Positions 61,701 to 64,000 of a stretch of 64,000 nucleotides of DNA are shown here, piece by piece. This stretch comes from Dasyornis broadbenti (lineage: Eukaryota > Chordata > Aves > Passeriformes > Dasyornithidae). The stretch spans positions 273,985-337,984 of the forward strand of contig VZRN01001103.1 in the NCBI GenBank assembly GCA_013397935.1, in the 5' to 3' direction. The position numbers were made by a program, and so were the translations under genes. Under the pieces are notes generated by a model. It saw only the letters and a list, made by a program, of their open reading frames with translations. It searched no databases and had not been told where the DNA came from. Each line of letters begins with the position of its first letter. Positions within the stretch are counted from its first letter, which is position 1.

Positions 61701-63521
61701 GGGAGGCCTCACTGTAGCAGCTAATCCACTGTTGCAAGACAAGACAATGTTGGGTTCTCCAAGCTTTGTAATTGCTTTGGATCATCTTGGTTTGATGTTA
61801 TGTTTTCGGGACAGATTGAATAGATCTTAAATTTGGCCTATTCCTTAGAATCACTACCTTGTCATATTGATGTAGATAAGAATTTGGGAAGACTTGCTGC
61901 AAAAAACAAAACCATCTTGCTGGTGTTTGCAAGACTGAATTTTATCTCATTAGTTGAGAACAGAATGAAACGAGAGTGTGAGATAAAATGAAAACTGCAA
62001 ACTAAACAGGAAAATAAAGGAAAAATCCCTCACCTAGTGAGGATGGAGCCATGCCAGGCTGACATAGCAGTTTGAGGTTTATGCGGAAGATGAATCAGCT
62101 CTTCATACTGCCACGCTTAATTAGCGTGTGGTGTTCTTTTTGCTGCTTGCTCATATAAGGCAGAGGCTGTAAATTGCAGAGAGGCTGGGCTGAAGTGAGA
62201 CAATGGTTTGCATGCTGAAGCAGTAATGTAGAACCAAGTAATCTGTGTCTGTTAGAGGAACAGATTAGATTAAATCAACCACTAATTGCAAGAGGCACCT
62301 AGAGAAATCCTAGAAGTGTCTAAGGATGGGTCTTTATCGAATAGCTGAAAAGTGGGTGAGGGGGAGGTTGGCAGCTGGAGGCTGTACTGCTGCAGTGGGT
62401 GTCACCTGCCCCTGGAAAGAGGGGGTAAAAGAGCAGGAAGAGAATGATGGGGAGAACTAAAGAGAGCATGAGGAAAGGAAAAGACACTAAATTTGCAGTC
62501 CTGTGTTAAGAATAAGCAATTGAGATCTGGTGGGTGAAAAGTTTTTAGTTGATTGTCTTAGTTTCGAGACAAGTTTAGGAGGAAAATGCTTCTACTAAGC
62601 ACCTCCCCCACAGGAACAGGCCTCCGGCACCTCCTCCCCGACCACAACAAACCTTCTTGGATGAAAGTGAAAAAACCCCTATTTTATTTAACAAACAAAA
62701 CCAAATGCCCACAAAGCATGGGAAAGAGAAAAGGACATATTAGACCTGACCGAACAGTCCGATGGACTTCAGTGTCCTGTTTTCCCTTGCGTAGTTTCCC
62801 CCCTCCCACCGGGGGGTACTGCGGGGCTGGGCGAAGTCCCTCAGGTGGCTTCCTGAAGGATTCCCACCTGCTTCCTCTCGGGTGTGGTCTGATGTCTCGG
62901 ATCAGAAAGCAAGTCGAGAAAAACAGTCCAAACAGATAAAAAAGAAGAAGCAATAGGCCTTCGCCGCTGCTGCCGCTGGAAGCCCAAGAGTGAGAGAGAA
63001 AAAAGAAACTGGACCTCCCGGCCATCTTTCCCCCCGCCCGGTCGCTTCAAGGCCAGACACCTGGGGAGGAATTTCAAACAACCCGGGCCAGCAGAGTTTC
63101 TCCCAGCTTCTTAAAGTTACAGAACACATTGTCTGAGCAGAAAGCAGATGATATGGAATATAGGACTTTCATAATGTCACCCCAAGACATTGATGTGGTT
63201 TTATTTTCTTTTCAGTTTTAAAATGTTTTTAGAAAACAGCTTTTTCATACTTATTACCAAGATTCATTTCTGATTTTAATTTACATCTTTCATAAAGGCA
63301 AAGGAGTATCTTTTATTTGCATTGTGTCTGTGCTAGTAGTATTGCTTCACTCAGATCTGTGGTATATTTTAAGCATTTCCAATCACTCATCCTTTTGAAA
63401 CAGGAGAGAGAATTTTTACCACTAGTTCCAGCTGCAGATTATTCAGCATTCGTAAGGCCTGACAGTTGTCCCAAAGCCCAGAGTCCCAATGAGAGTCACT
63501 GTCCATCACATCAGACTGCAG
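25645..63521 (+). CDS. CEP295: CEP295 centrosomal protein 295, spliced, 3' end outside window
   Basis: A large protein of the centriole. In the human family it acts in centriole-to-centrosome conversion and in recruiting pericentriolar and microtubule-wall factors. The 25 coding segments listed separately join in frame to about 1,731 codons; 24 are well supported and the 30-nt exon 18 is optional. The N-terminal ~320 residues are rich in Lys, Arg, Glu and Gln, helical, and contain SLPPPPP (near residue 168) and AQMPPQL (near 287), both conserved with human CEP295. Charged coiled-coil stretches follow at about 470-600 and 920-974, then long Ser/Glu-rich low-complexity segments. Human CEP295 has about 2,600 residues and ends with an ALMS motif; that part is not in this window. 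The start ATG at 25645 follows the exon 2 splice site directly and opens the conserved MKRK sequence. Identity is firm; small exon limits less so. Confidence 0.95.
25753..26464 (+). other. CEP295 intron 2
   Basis: Holds a CR1 copy at 25868-26070; the rest is AT-rich without features. A frame before exon 3 (26295-26460) is not conserved and is read as intron. Confidence 0.6.
25868..26070 (-). mobile_element. CR1 fragment in intron 2
   Basis: The + strand contains GGTTGGAAAAGACCCCTGAG, CCACCACTAAACCATGTCCC, GGGATGGTGACTCAACCACT and CTGGGCAGCTTGTTCCAGT, the known complement of a CR1 3' region. An A-run interrupts the segment that normally reads AAGAATTTTTTCCTAA. Confidence 0.92.
26465..26665 (+). 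CDS. CEP295: CEP295 exon 3
   Basis: Residues 37-103, from VREQQNYISFQIRQ to LRAIGEGHRQAKEN. Acceptor TTTCTACAG, donor GAGAAT then GTAAGT, phase 0 at both ends. LRAEW and GEGHRQAKEN are conserved family blocks. Confidence 0.95.
26687..27265 (-). mobile_element. Avian endogenous-retrovirus solo LTR, antisense in intron 3
   Basis: The sequence matches, segment by segment, a common avian LTR that I recognise in reverse: GGTTGAGATAAAGACAGTTT, TACTTGGGAAGACAAATGCC, CCATATGGTCTGGAATATTCC, AGAAAAGGCCTTGGCTCTGTG and AACCCAGCCAAAGC. Read on the minus strand it has a TATA-like CATAAAG (about 26993-26998), then an ATTAAA poly(A)-type signal (26815-26820). No internal retroviral genes are present, so it is a solo LTR. 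The target duplication is not clear, which suggests some age. Confidence 0.85.
27266..28451 (+). other. CEP295 intron 3, remainder
   Basis: AT-rich, with one small open frame at 28188-28325 described under findings. The 3' splice site is TTAATGTTAAG. Confidence 0.5.
28452..28576 (+). CDS. CEP295: CEP295 exon 4
   Basis: Residues 104-145 (last codon split), EPDLEALAKQAEERKQRAET and on. The polypyrimidine tract before it is weak, but the frame and the similarity to human (EPDLDALAQRAAERK) are clear. Donor GCCAG then GTATGC, phase 2. Confidence 0.93.
28577..29381 (+). other. CEP295 intron 4
   Basis: No repeat or RNA recognised. It ends with a T/G-rich stretch and a C-run before the AG. Confidence 0.5.
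29382..29475 (+). CDS. CEP295: CEP295 exon 5
   Basis: Residues 145-176, RTDARKRALEVERQRAA then KVASLPPPPPHPFE. The proline run is a family hallmark. Acceptor GTCCCCCCCAG, donor TTTGAG then GTATGT, phase 0. Confidence 0.94.
29476..33072 (+). other. CEP295 intron 5
   Basis: 3.6-kb intron. Apart from one CR1 copy (31637-32092) no element or RNA gene was recognised. Confidence 0.55.
31637..32092 (+). mobile_element. CR1 retrotransposon fragment in intron 5
   Basis: Sense-oriented CR1 3' part: AAGGGCAGCGGAGCTGGGGA, AGGAGTGGCTGAGGGAGCTG, AGGAGGCTCAGGAGGGACCT, AAGCACTGGAACAGGCTGCC, and the ATGATTCTATGATTCT tail at 32067-32090. At about 455 bp it is the longest CR1 piece in the window. Confidence 0.95.
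33073..33186 (+). CDS. CEP295: CEP295 exon 6
   Basis: Residues 177-214, SFEVRKIVAMKPSGAGKF and on to VDREVDGEQ. Acceptor TTCTTCCTAG, donor GAGCAG then GTGAGT, phase 0. It corresponds to the less conserved human stretch after the proline run. Confidence 0.88.
33187..34082 (+). other. CEP295 intron 6
   Basis: No element recognised. Confidence 0.5.
34083..34223 (+). CDS. CEP295: CEP295 exon 7
   Basis: Residues 215-261, PDVHLAAEEEGRRLEELHRE and on to KKIQLAK. Highly charged helix, conserved with human (ARLAAEEEAKRLEELQ). Acceptor GACTGCCAG, donor GCCAAG then GTAGGC, phase 0. Confidence 0.94.
34224..35301 (+). other. CEP295 intron 7
   Basis: AT-rich, no element recognised. Confidence 0.5.
35302..35485 (+). 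CDS. CEP295: CEP295 exon 8
   Basis: Residues 262-322, GRERLLEELEQMQTQDRM, then VVAQMPPQL, PYKRREIKEEWQRELE and FEEMYSEDR. These are among the most conserved CEP295 blocks. Acceptor TACTTGAAG, donor AGAT then GTAAGT, phase 1. Confidence 0.95.
35510..37020 (-). mobile_element. Repeat-rich insert in intron 8, probable LTR material
   Basis: Intron 8 is mostly filled by sequence unlike the other introns, CT-rich on the + strand. It has diverged internal repeats around motifs such as TCCATTCCAGTTGTTGCTG (near 36090), CCATCCCAGTCTTACAGCTG (near 36353) and CTATTCCAGTTGCTGGCC (near 36534). Near 36772-36783 a TATATATA box occurs that would serve the minus strand, upstream of the repeats in that reading. 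The arrangement suggests an antisense LTR with internal repeats, but I could not fix ends, poly(A) signal or family. Confidence 0.4.
37275..37466 (+). CDS. CEP295: CEP295 exon 9
   Basis: Residues 322-386, MKGDLILQFEPQPLPAPS and on to EEEVPNEPE. The human counterpart reads VKGNLILHLEPEPLP. Acceptor TTTAATTAG. The donor GAAA then GTAAAA is weak but gives the right phase (1) for exon 10. Without splicing the frame would stop at 37490. Confidence 0.85.
37467..38381 (+). other. CEP295 intron 9
   Basis: No element recognised. Confidence 0.5.
38382..38606 (+). CDS. CEP295: CEP295 exon 10
   Basis: Residues 386-461, RHEEGKTCQPRSKLALKKLL, KKIRNQKEEWTSK and ESGTIASEERPL. Similar to human (LLNKIRSQK, VESGTIASKER). 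Acceptor TTCTTTATAG, donor CCAAAG then GTATGT, phase 1. Confidence 0.92.
38607..39925 (+). other. CEP295 intron 10
   Basis: Contains the G/T-rich tract at 39240-39375; otherwise no feature. Confidence 0.5.
39240..39375 (+). repeat. Low-complexity T-run/G-run tract
   Basis: Long T-runs alternate with G-runs, including G6, G4 and G12 within about 40 bp (39271-39303). The + strand could form a G-quadruplex, and its length is likely variable between reads or individuals. Confidence 0.85.
39926..40056 (+). CDS. CEP295: CEP295 exon 11
   Basis: Residues 461-505, DPVKMLENTAADEQSVLI, then the near-repeat KIRMEEAT/KIRIAEER. Acceptor GTGTATTTTAG, donor AAGTGG then GTAAGT, phase 0. Confidence 0.9.
40057..41547 (+). 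other. CEP295 intron 11
   Basis: AT-rich, no element recognised. Confidence 0.5.
41548..41760 (+). CDS. CEP295: CEP295 exon 12
   Basis: Residues 506-576, NEQIEQQKQEQLALIKKI and on to DQKDQAEHE. Strong coiled-coil composition. Acceptor TTTTTGATAG, donor CATGAG then GTGAAG, phase 0. Confidence 0.9.
41761..42838 (+). other. CEP295 intron 12
   Basis: Contains a diverged CR1 copy at 41960-42228; otherwise nothing recognised. Confidence 0.5.
41960..42228 (+). mobile_element. CR1 fragment in intron 12
   Basis: Diverged sense CR1 3' part: GGGGAGGTTTAGGTTAGATAT, GGGCACTGGTACAATTCCCA, GTGTTTGGACAGTGCTCTCAG, and the tail ATGTTATGATTCTGTGAC. Confidence 0.88.
42839..42936 (+). CDS. CEP295: CEP295 exon 13
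   Basis: Residues 577-609 (last codon split), TGNATVSETRSPREDSHI and on to FQQRLLQQN. Acceptor TTTTCATTAG, donor AATAG then GTAATT, phase 2. The intron after it is only 116 nt. Confidence 0.9.
43053..44148 (+). CDS. CEP295: CEP295 exon 14, large exon
   Basis: Residues 609-974 and the largest exon here (1,096 nt). It begins RLHKQTIEEARKHLQEYQ (helical, conserved), runs through a Ser/Gln/Glu-rich low-complexity region, and ends in a coiled coil (YLKELQGQLDAQREALISK to LREILNKQ). An in-frame 21-bp tandem duplication at 43531-43572 gives AVRTHPEAVRTQPE. Acceptor CTCTGTTCAG, donor AAGCAG then GTAAGC, phase 0. Confidence 0.95.
44149..45101 (+). other. CEP295 intron 14
   Basis: No element recognised. 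Confidence 0.5.
45102..45273 (+). CDS. CEP295: CEP295 exon 15
   Basis: Residues 975-1032, VRRLGPNGEMTEAQKPDW and on to GTVEQT. Acceptor CTTCTTCTAAG, donor AACTG then GTAAGG, phase 1. Confidence 0.88.
45439..45591 (+). CDS. CEP295: CEP295 exon 16
   Basis: Residues 1032-1083, EQSEKVLCREQKLRSSKP and on to WSLSFAG. Acceptor TTATTTTACAG, donor TTGCAG then GTAATA, phase 1. Confidence 0.88.
45592..46992 (+). other. CEP295 intron 16
   Basis: Contains an ancient CR1 reverse-transcriptase relic at 46273-46500 and a degenerate three-copy ~17-bp repeat at 46763-46811 (core TGTATAATCC/TTTCAG). Confidence 0.5.
46273..46500 (+). mobile_element. Very old CR1-family reverse-transcriptase fragment
   Basis: One + strand frame reads LSNYRPVRLAFIASEIMKQ, the shape of the conserved NYRPISLTS...K..E block of CR1/L2-type reverse transcriptases. 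The following DNA (AATTAATGCTAGTCAGCATTAG, interrupted) resembles CR1 copies of turtles and crocodiles more than the young avian CR1 copies elsewhere in the window. It is decayed, with stops and gaps. Confidence 0.65.
46993..47199 (+). CDS. CEP295: CEP295 exon 17
   Basis: Residues 1083-1152, GTGETSPISASGEFACVK and on to LLQELLTMAAETSYDSG. Acceptor GATAAAACAG, donor GATTCAG then GTGAGG, phase 1. Confidence 0.88.
47793..48062 (-). mobile_element. CR1 fragment in intron 17
   Basis: Diverged minus-strand CR1: GGATCATCGAATCCAATCCC, ACTTCCCTGGGGAATGTGTCC, CCACCCTCTCAGTGAAAAAC, CTTTTCCTAATGTCCCATCTG, and CCATTTCCTCATGTCCTATTG. Confidence 0.88.
48550..48579 (+). CDS. CEP295: CEP295 candidate 30-nt exon 18 or alternative last exon
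   Basis: After TTTTGTTACAG the sequence GGACATTGAAACCTACTGAAC and on to GTTATGG is followed by GTAACT. At 30 nt with phase 1 on both sides, it adds ten residues (TLKPTEHVM and flanking codons) without shifting the frame. If the donor is ignored, the frame runs 23 more codons and stops with TGA near 48647, making an alternative truncated end. Exons 17 and 19 also join in frame without it, so its use is uncertain. Confidence 0.4.
48580..52631 (+). other. CEP295 intron 18
   Basis: 4.05-kb AT-rich intron. No clear element; a possible decayed repeat lies at about 49920-50270 without an assignable family. Confidence 0.5.
52632..52738 (+). CDS. CEP295: CEP295 exon 19
   Basis: Residues 1161-1197, AQSQNSQVSQDSSVLTAE and on to SFRLDNT. 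Good acceptor (CTTTTGTGTTCAG). The donor AATACG then GTTGGT is unusual, but it is the one that keeps the frame into exon 20. This exon precedes the intron that hosts the scaRNA. Confidence 0.8.
52805..53270 (-). mobile_element. Old CR1 3' region in intron 19
   Basis: Diverged minus-strand CR1 coding/3' sequence: CTAGCTGCAGCATTAAAACA, GGGCTGCTCCCTAGGCAGGC, GTACTGGACTTTACAGTTGCC, ATGTATCTGCAAATTTGATGA and GGATCATTGCCAAGGGTGTTA. These correspond to the known CR1 segments around 'ATCTGCAAACTTGCTGA' and 'GGTCATTGATAAAGA'. It is older than the 22.9-kb copy. Confidence 0.75.
53715..53985 (+). ncRNA. SCARNA9: SCARNA9 (mgU2-19/30) box C/D scaRNA
   Basis: A tandem box C/D small Cajal-body RNA guiding 2'-O-methylation of U2 snRNA. 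First half: C box GTGATGA (53730-53736) and CTGA (53750-53753). The bases before CTGA, ATAGCCAAA, pair with U2 positions 16-23, so G19 faces the fifth position upstream of the box. Second half: C-like box GGATGAT (53919-53925), CTGA at 53937 and final CTGA at 53973-53976. Before it CTACACTTGA pairs for ten bases with U2 27-36, putting A30 at the fifth position. Between the halves a G/T-rich linker (53820-53905) matches the GU-rich signal that sends such RNAs to Cajal bodies. The last CTGA lies about 81 nt before the 3' splice site at 54058, the usual spacing for intronic C/D RNAs. Human SCARNA9 is also inside CEP295. The ends are approximate. Confidence 0.9.
54058..54172 (+). CDS. CEP295: CEP295 exon 20
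   Basis: Residues 1198-1236, EVLGSETFMQGIPCDVNS and on to NASPVDT. Acceptor TTTCATCCTAG, donor CACTG then GTGAGC, phase 0 to 1. It directly follows the SCARNA9 intron. Confidence 0.88.
54173..55742 (+). other. CEP295 intron 20
   Basis: AT-rich. A perfect two-copy 16-bp tandem repeat (CTGTAAAAGTGCTAAG) lies at 55503-55534. Nothing else recognised. Confidence 0.55.
55743..55976 (+). CDS. CEP295: CEP295 exon 21
   Basis: Residues 1236-1314, GLSSDSRDGGILRETPSH and on to SYSEDNTHFQ. Ser/Glu/Gln-rich. Acceptor TACTTTTTCAG, donor CCAAG then GTATTC, phase 1 at both ends. Confidence 0.88.
56778..56964 (+). mobile_element. CR1 3' fragment in intron 21
   Basis: Sense CR1 tail: GAGGCACTGGTACAGAGAAG, GGATGCCCCTCCCTGGAAGTG, GGCTTTGAGTAACTGGTCAAG, ATGATCTTTAAGGTCCCTTCC, ending in ACCATTCTAGGATTCTCTG. 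Confidence 0.93.
57050..57195 (-). mobile_element. Diverged CR1 fragment in intron 21
   Basis: The segment around AATCATCCTTGTGGCTCTTC and CACACCAATGCAGTCTCACAAG fits the complement of the CR1 region that normally reads ATCATCTTTGTGGCCCTCC and GGTGGGGTCTCACCAG. Old and partial. Confidence 0.6.
57500..57654 (+). CDS. CEP295: CEP295 exon 22
   Basis: Residues 1314-1365, ALAAELCFPEMERPFPNF, HHQLFQPLEPSVDLDTSS and on to EFSK. Acceptor CTTTTCTTACAG, donor AGCAAG then GTACTA, phase 0. Confidence 0.9.
57655..57894 (+). other. CEP295 intron 22
   Basis: Short 240-nt intron with nothing but AT-rich sequence. Confidence 0.6.
57895..58054 (+). CDS. CEP295: CEP295 exon 23
   Basis: Residues 1366-1419, TSEFSTESPDMSTFLEVE and on to VRENVTP. 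Acceptor TATGCCACTAG, donor CTCCAG then GTATGT, phase 1. Confidence 0.9.
58055..60180 (+). other. CEP295 intron 23
   Basis: AT-rich. A perfect 17-bp tandem pair (TGTATGAGTTAGAGTCT) lies at 58483-58516. No RNA gene or transposon recognised. Confidence 0.5.
60181..60827 (+). CDS. CEP295: CEP295 exon 24
   Basis: Residues 1419-1634, GSEESFHPLQLESTLSDD through SMGCINLQCSSMEDLRNE to SSCRIPVW. Acidic, Ser/Gln-rich and long (647 nt), as in the C-terminal half of the family. Acceptor TTTTTGAAACAG, donor GTCTGG then GTGAGT, phase 0. Confidence 0.93.
60828..61473 (+). other. CEP295 intron 24
   Basis: No element recognised. Confidence 0.5.
61474..61647 (+). CDS. CEP295: CEP295 exon 25
   Basis: Residues 1635-1692, ETESGRGIMEEPELTLIS, SNDISIVESDTEHPKQDK and on to KVFTE. 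The EPELTLIS..DISI stretch resembles the human C-terminal region. Acceptor TTATTTTCTAG, donor ACTGAG then GTGAGC, phase 0. Confidence 0.92.
61648..62554 (+). other. CEP295 intron 25, left part
   Basis: No coding. A short perfect-arm palindrome CACGCT-TAATT-AGCGTG lies at 62112-62128 in a stretch (62030-62250) that looks less AT-rich and more structured than its surroundings. Confidence 0.45.
62555..63127 (-). mobile_element. Probable solo LTR, antisense in intron 25
   Basis: A GC-rich ~570-bp island inside AT-rich intron. Read on the minus strand it starts TGTTCTGTAACTTTAAGAAG, has a GC-rich body, an AATAAA signal (62693-62698) late in the element, and ends near CTCGAAACTAAGACA. The heptamer ATTGTCT flanks it at 62552-62558 and 63128-63134, a possible target-site duplication. 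The single AATAAA signal, sharp composition change and lack of retroviral genes fit a solo LTR. The family was not recognised, and the frames seen on both strands inside it are a by-product of GC content. Confidence 0.6.
63128..63403 (+). other. CEP295 intron 25, right part
   Basis: AT-rich, ends in CCTTTTGAAACAG. Nothing else recognised. Confidence 0.5.
63404..63521 (+). CDS. CEP295: CEP295 exon 26, last exon in window
   Basis: Residues 1693-1732 (last codon split), EREFLPLVPAADYSAFVR, PDSCPKAQSPNESHCPS and on to HQTAG. Donor ACTGCAG then GTAATT, phase 1. The gene continues past the window. Confidence 0.88.
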
Positions 63522-64000
63522 GTAATTATGGGGTACTTCAGTACACTGAAATTGAAAGTATTTTTTTAGTATTAAAATCATCAATAAAACACATCTCTCG
63601 TGTGGAAAACATAGAGCTGCTTTTACTTGGACAGGTGCATCCTGCTGTTCAGGCTTAGTCTGTAGTGCATTTGACCCAGGTTTAATGTGTCTCCTATTGA
63701 CTTGCCTCTTCCTGTGCCAGGTTCTCTCATGAAAGTTCAGAATCTCTATACACTTGTTTTGTGTTGTAATGACTTAATTTTGAAAAATTCTGTGTTGTTT
63801 TCTGATTTGTTGTCATAGTTTATGCCCCTTCTCTTATTTCTCATTTCCTGTTAGTCCCCCAAGTCCTGCAGCCAAAGAATTATTCTTTTTTTTCCCTATT
63901 TTGGTGATAGTGTAGAACAGTAGTAAAATACTGACTTTTTTTTGTCCAAGATGAACTGCAGTAACATGAAAGACAGGAATTCACAGAACGTAACTGTGTT
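63522..64000 (+). other. CEP295 intron 26, cut by window edge
   Basis: AT-rich, no feature recognised. The remaining exons, including the ALMS motif and stop codon, must lie beyond 64000. Confidence 0.7.

Noticed and set aside
62586..63129. Frames of 75-117 codons on both strands in intron 25
   Set aside because: They all lie inside the GC-rich LTR-like element and overlap each other on both strands. None has a retroviral or other domain.
1..64000. CRISPR arrays, operons, bacterial mobile elements or prophage
   Set aside because: The sequence is clearly vertebrate (introns, CR1, LTRs, CpG islands). No spaced direct-repeat array or prokaryotic gene layout is present.

Overview
The window is vertebrate nuclear DNA, most likely from a bird. 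It carries many CR1 retrotransposon pieces of avian type, several avian-style endogenous-retrovirus LTRs, and one intron-rich gene on the + strand with GT-AG introns. The species cannot be fixed from sequence alone. Coding density is low and most open frames are chance.

The gene is CEP295 (KIAA1731), a large centriolar coiled-coil protein. I recognise it from its N-terminus (MKRK..KLRLSPNEEA, then LRAEW and GEGHRQAKEN) and from the conserved AQMPPQL and SLPPPPP blocks. A CpG-rich promoter (inverted CCAAT, GC box, NRF1 palindrome, CACGTG) lies at about 23.88-24.03 kb. A non-coding first exon follows, ending at 24230. The start codon is at 25645. I place 24 well-supported coding exons, plus one optional 30-nt exon, between 25645 and 63521. 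Every exon junction keeps the reading frame, giving about 1,731 codons. The 3' part of the gene, with the C-terminal ALMS motif known for the family, lies beyond the right edge.

The intron between 52739 and 54057 holds a two-domain box C/D scaRNA that I identify as SCARNA9 (mgU2-19/30). One guide sits before a CTGA box and places U2 G19 at the fifth position. The second guide places U2 A30 at the fifth position before the last CTGA. A GU-rich linker joins the two halves, and the RNA ends about 80 nt before the 3' splice site. SCARNA9 is also hosted by CEP295 in human.

Left part (1-23.5 kb): no protein gene is supported. It holds a CpG-rich stretch at the extreme left edge (possible promoter of the neighbour, perhaps SMCO4 by mammalian synteny), ancient SINE-like pieces, a 33-bp minisatellite, one LTR-like element with a nested hairpin, and CR1 copies just upstream of CEP295. 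Right part (24-64 kb): the CEP295 introns contain further CR1 copies, a very old CR1 reverse-transcriptase fragment, antisense solo LTRs in introns 3 and 25, a repeat-rich insert in intron 8 and a G-rich/T-rich tract in intron 10.
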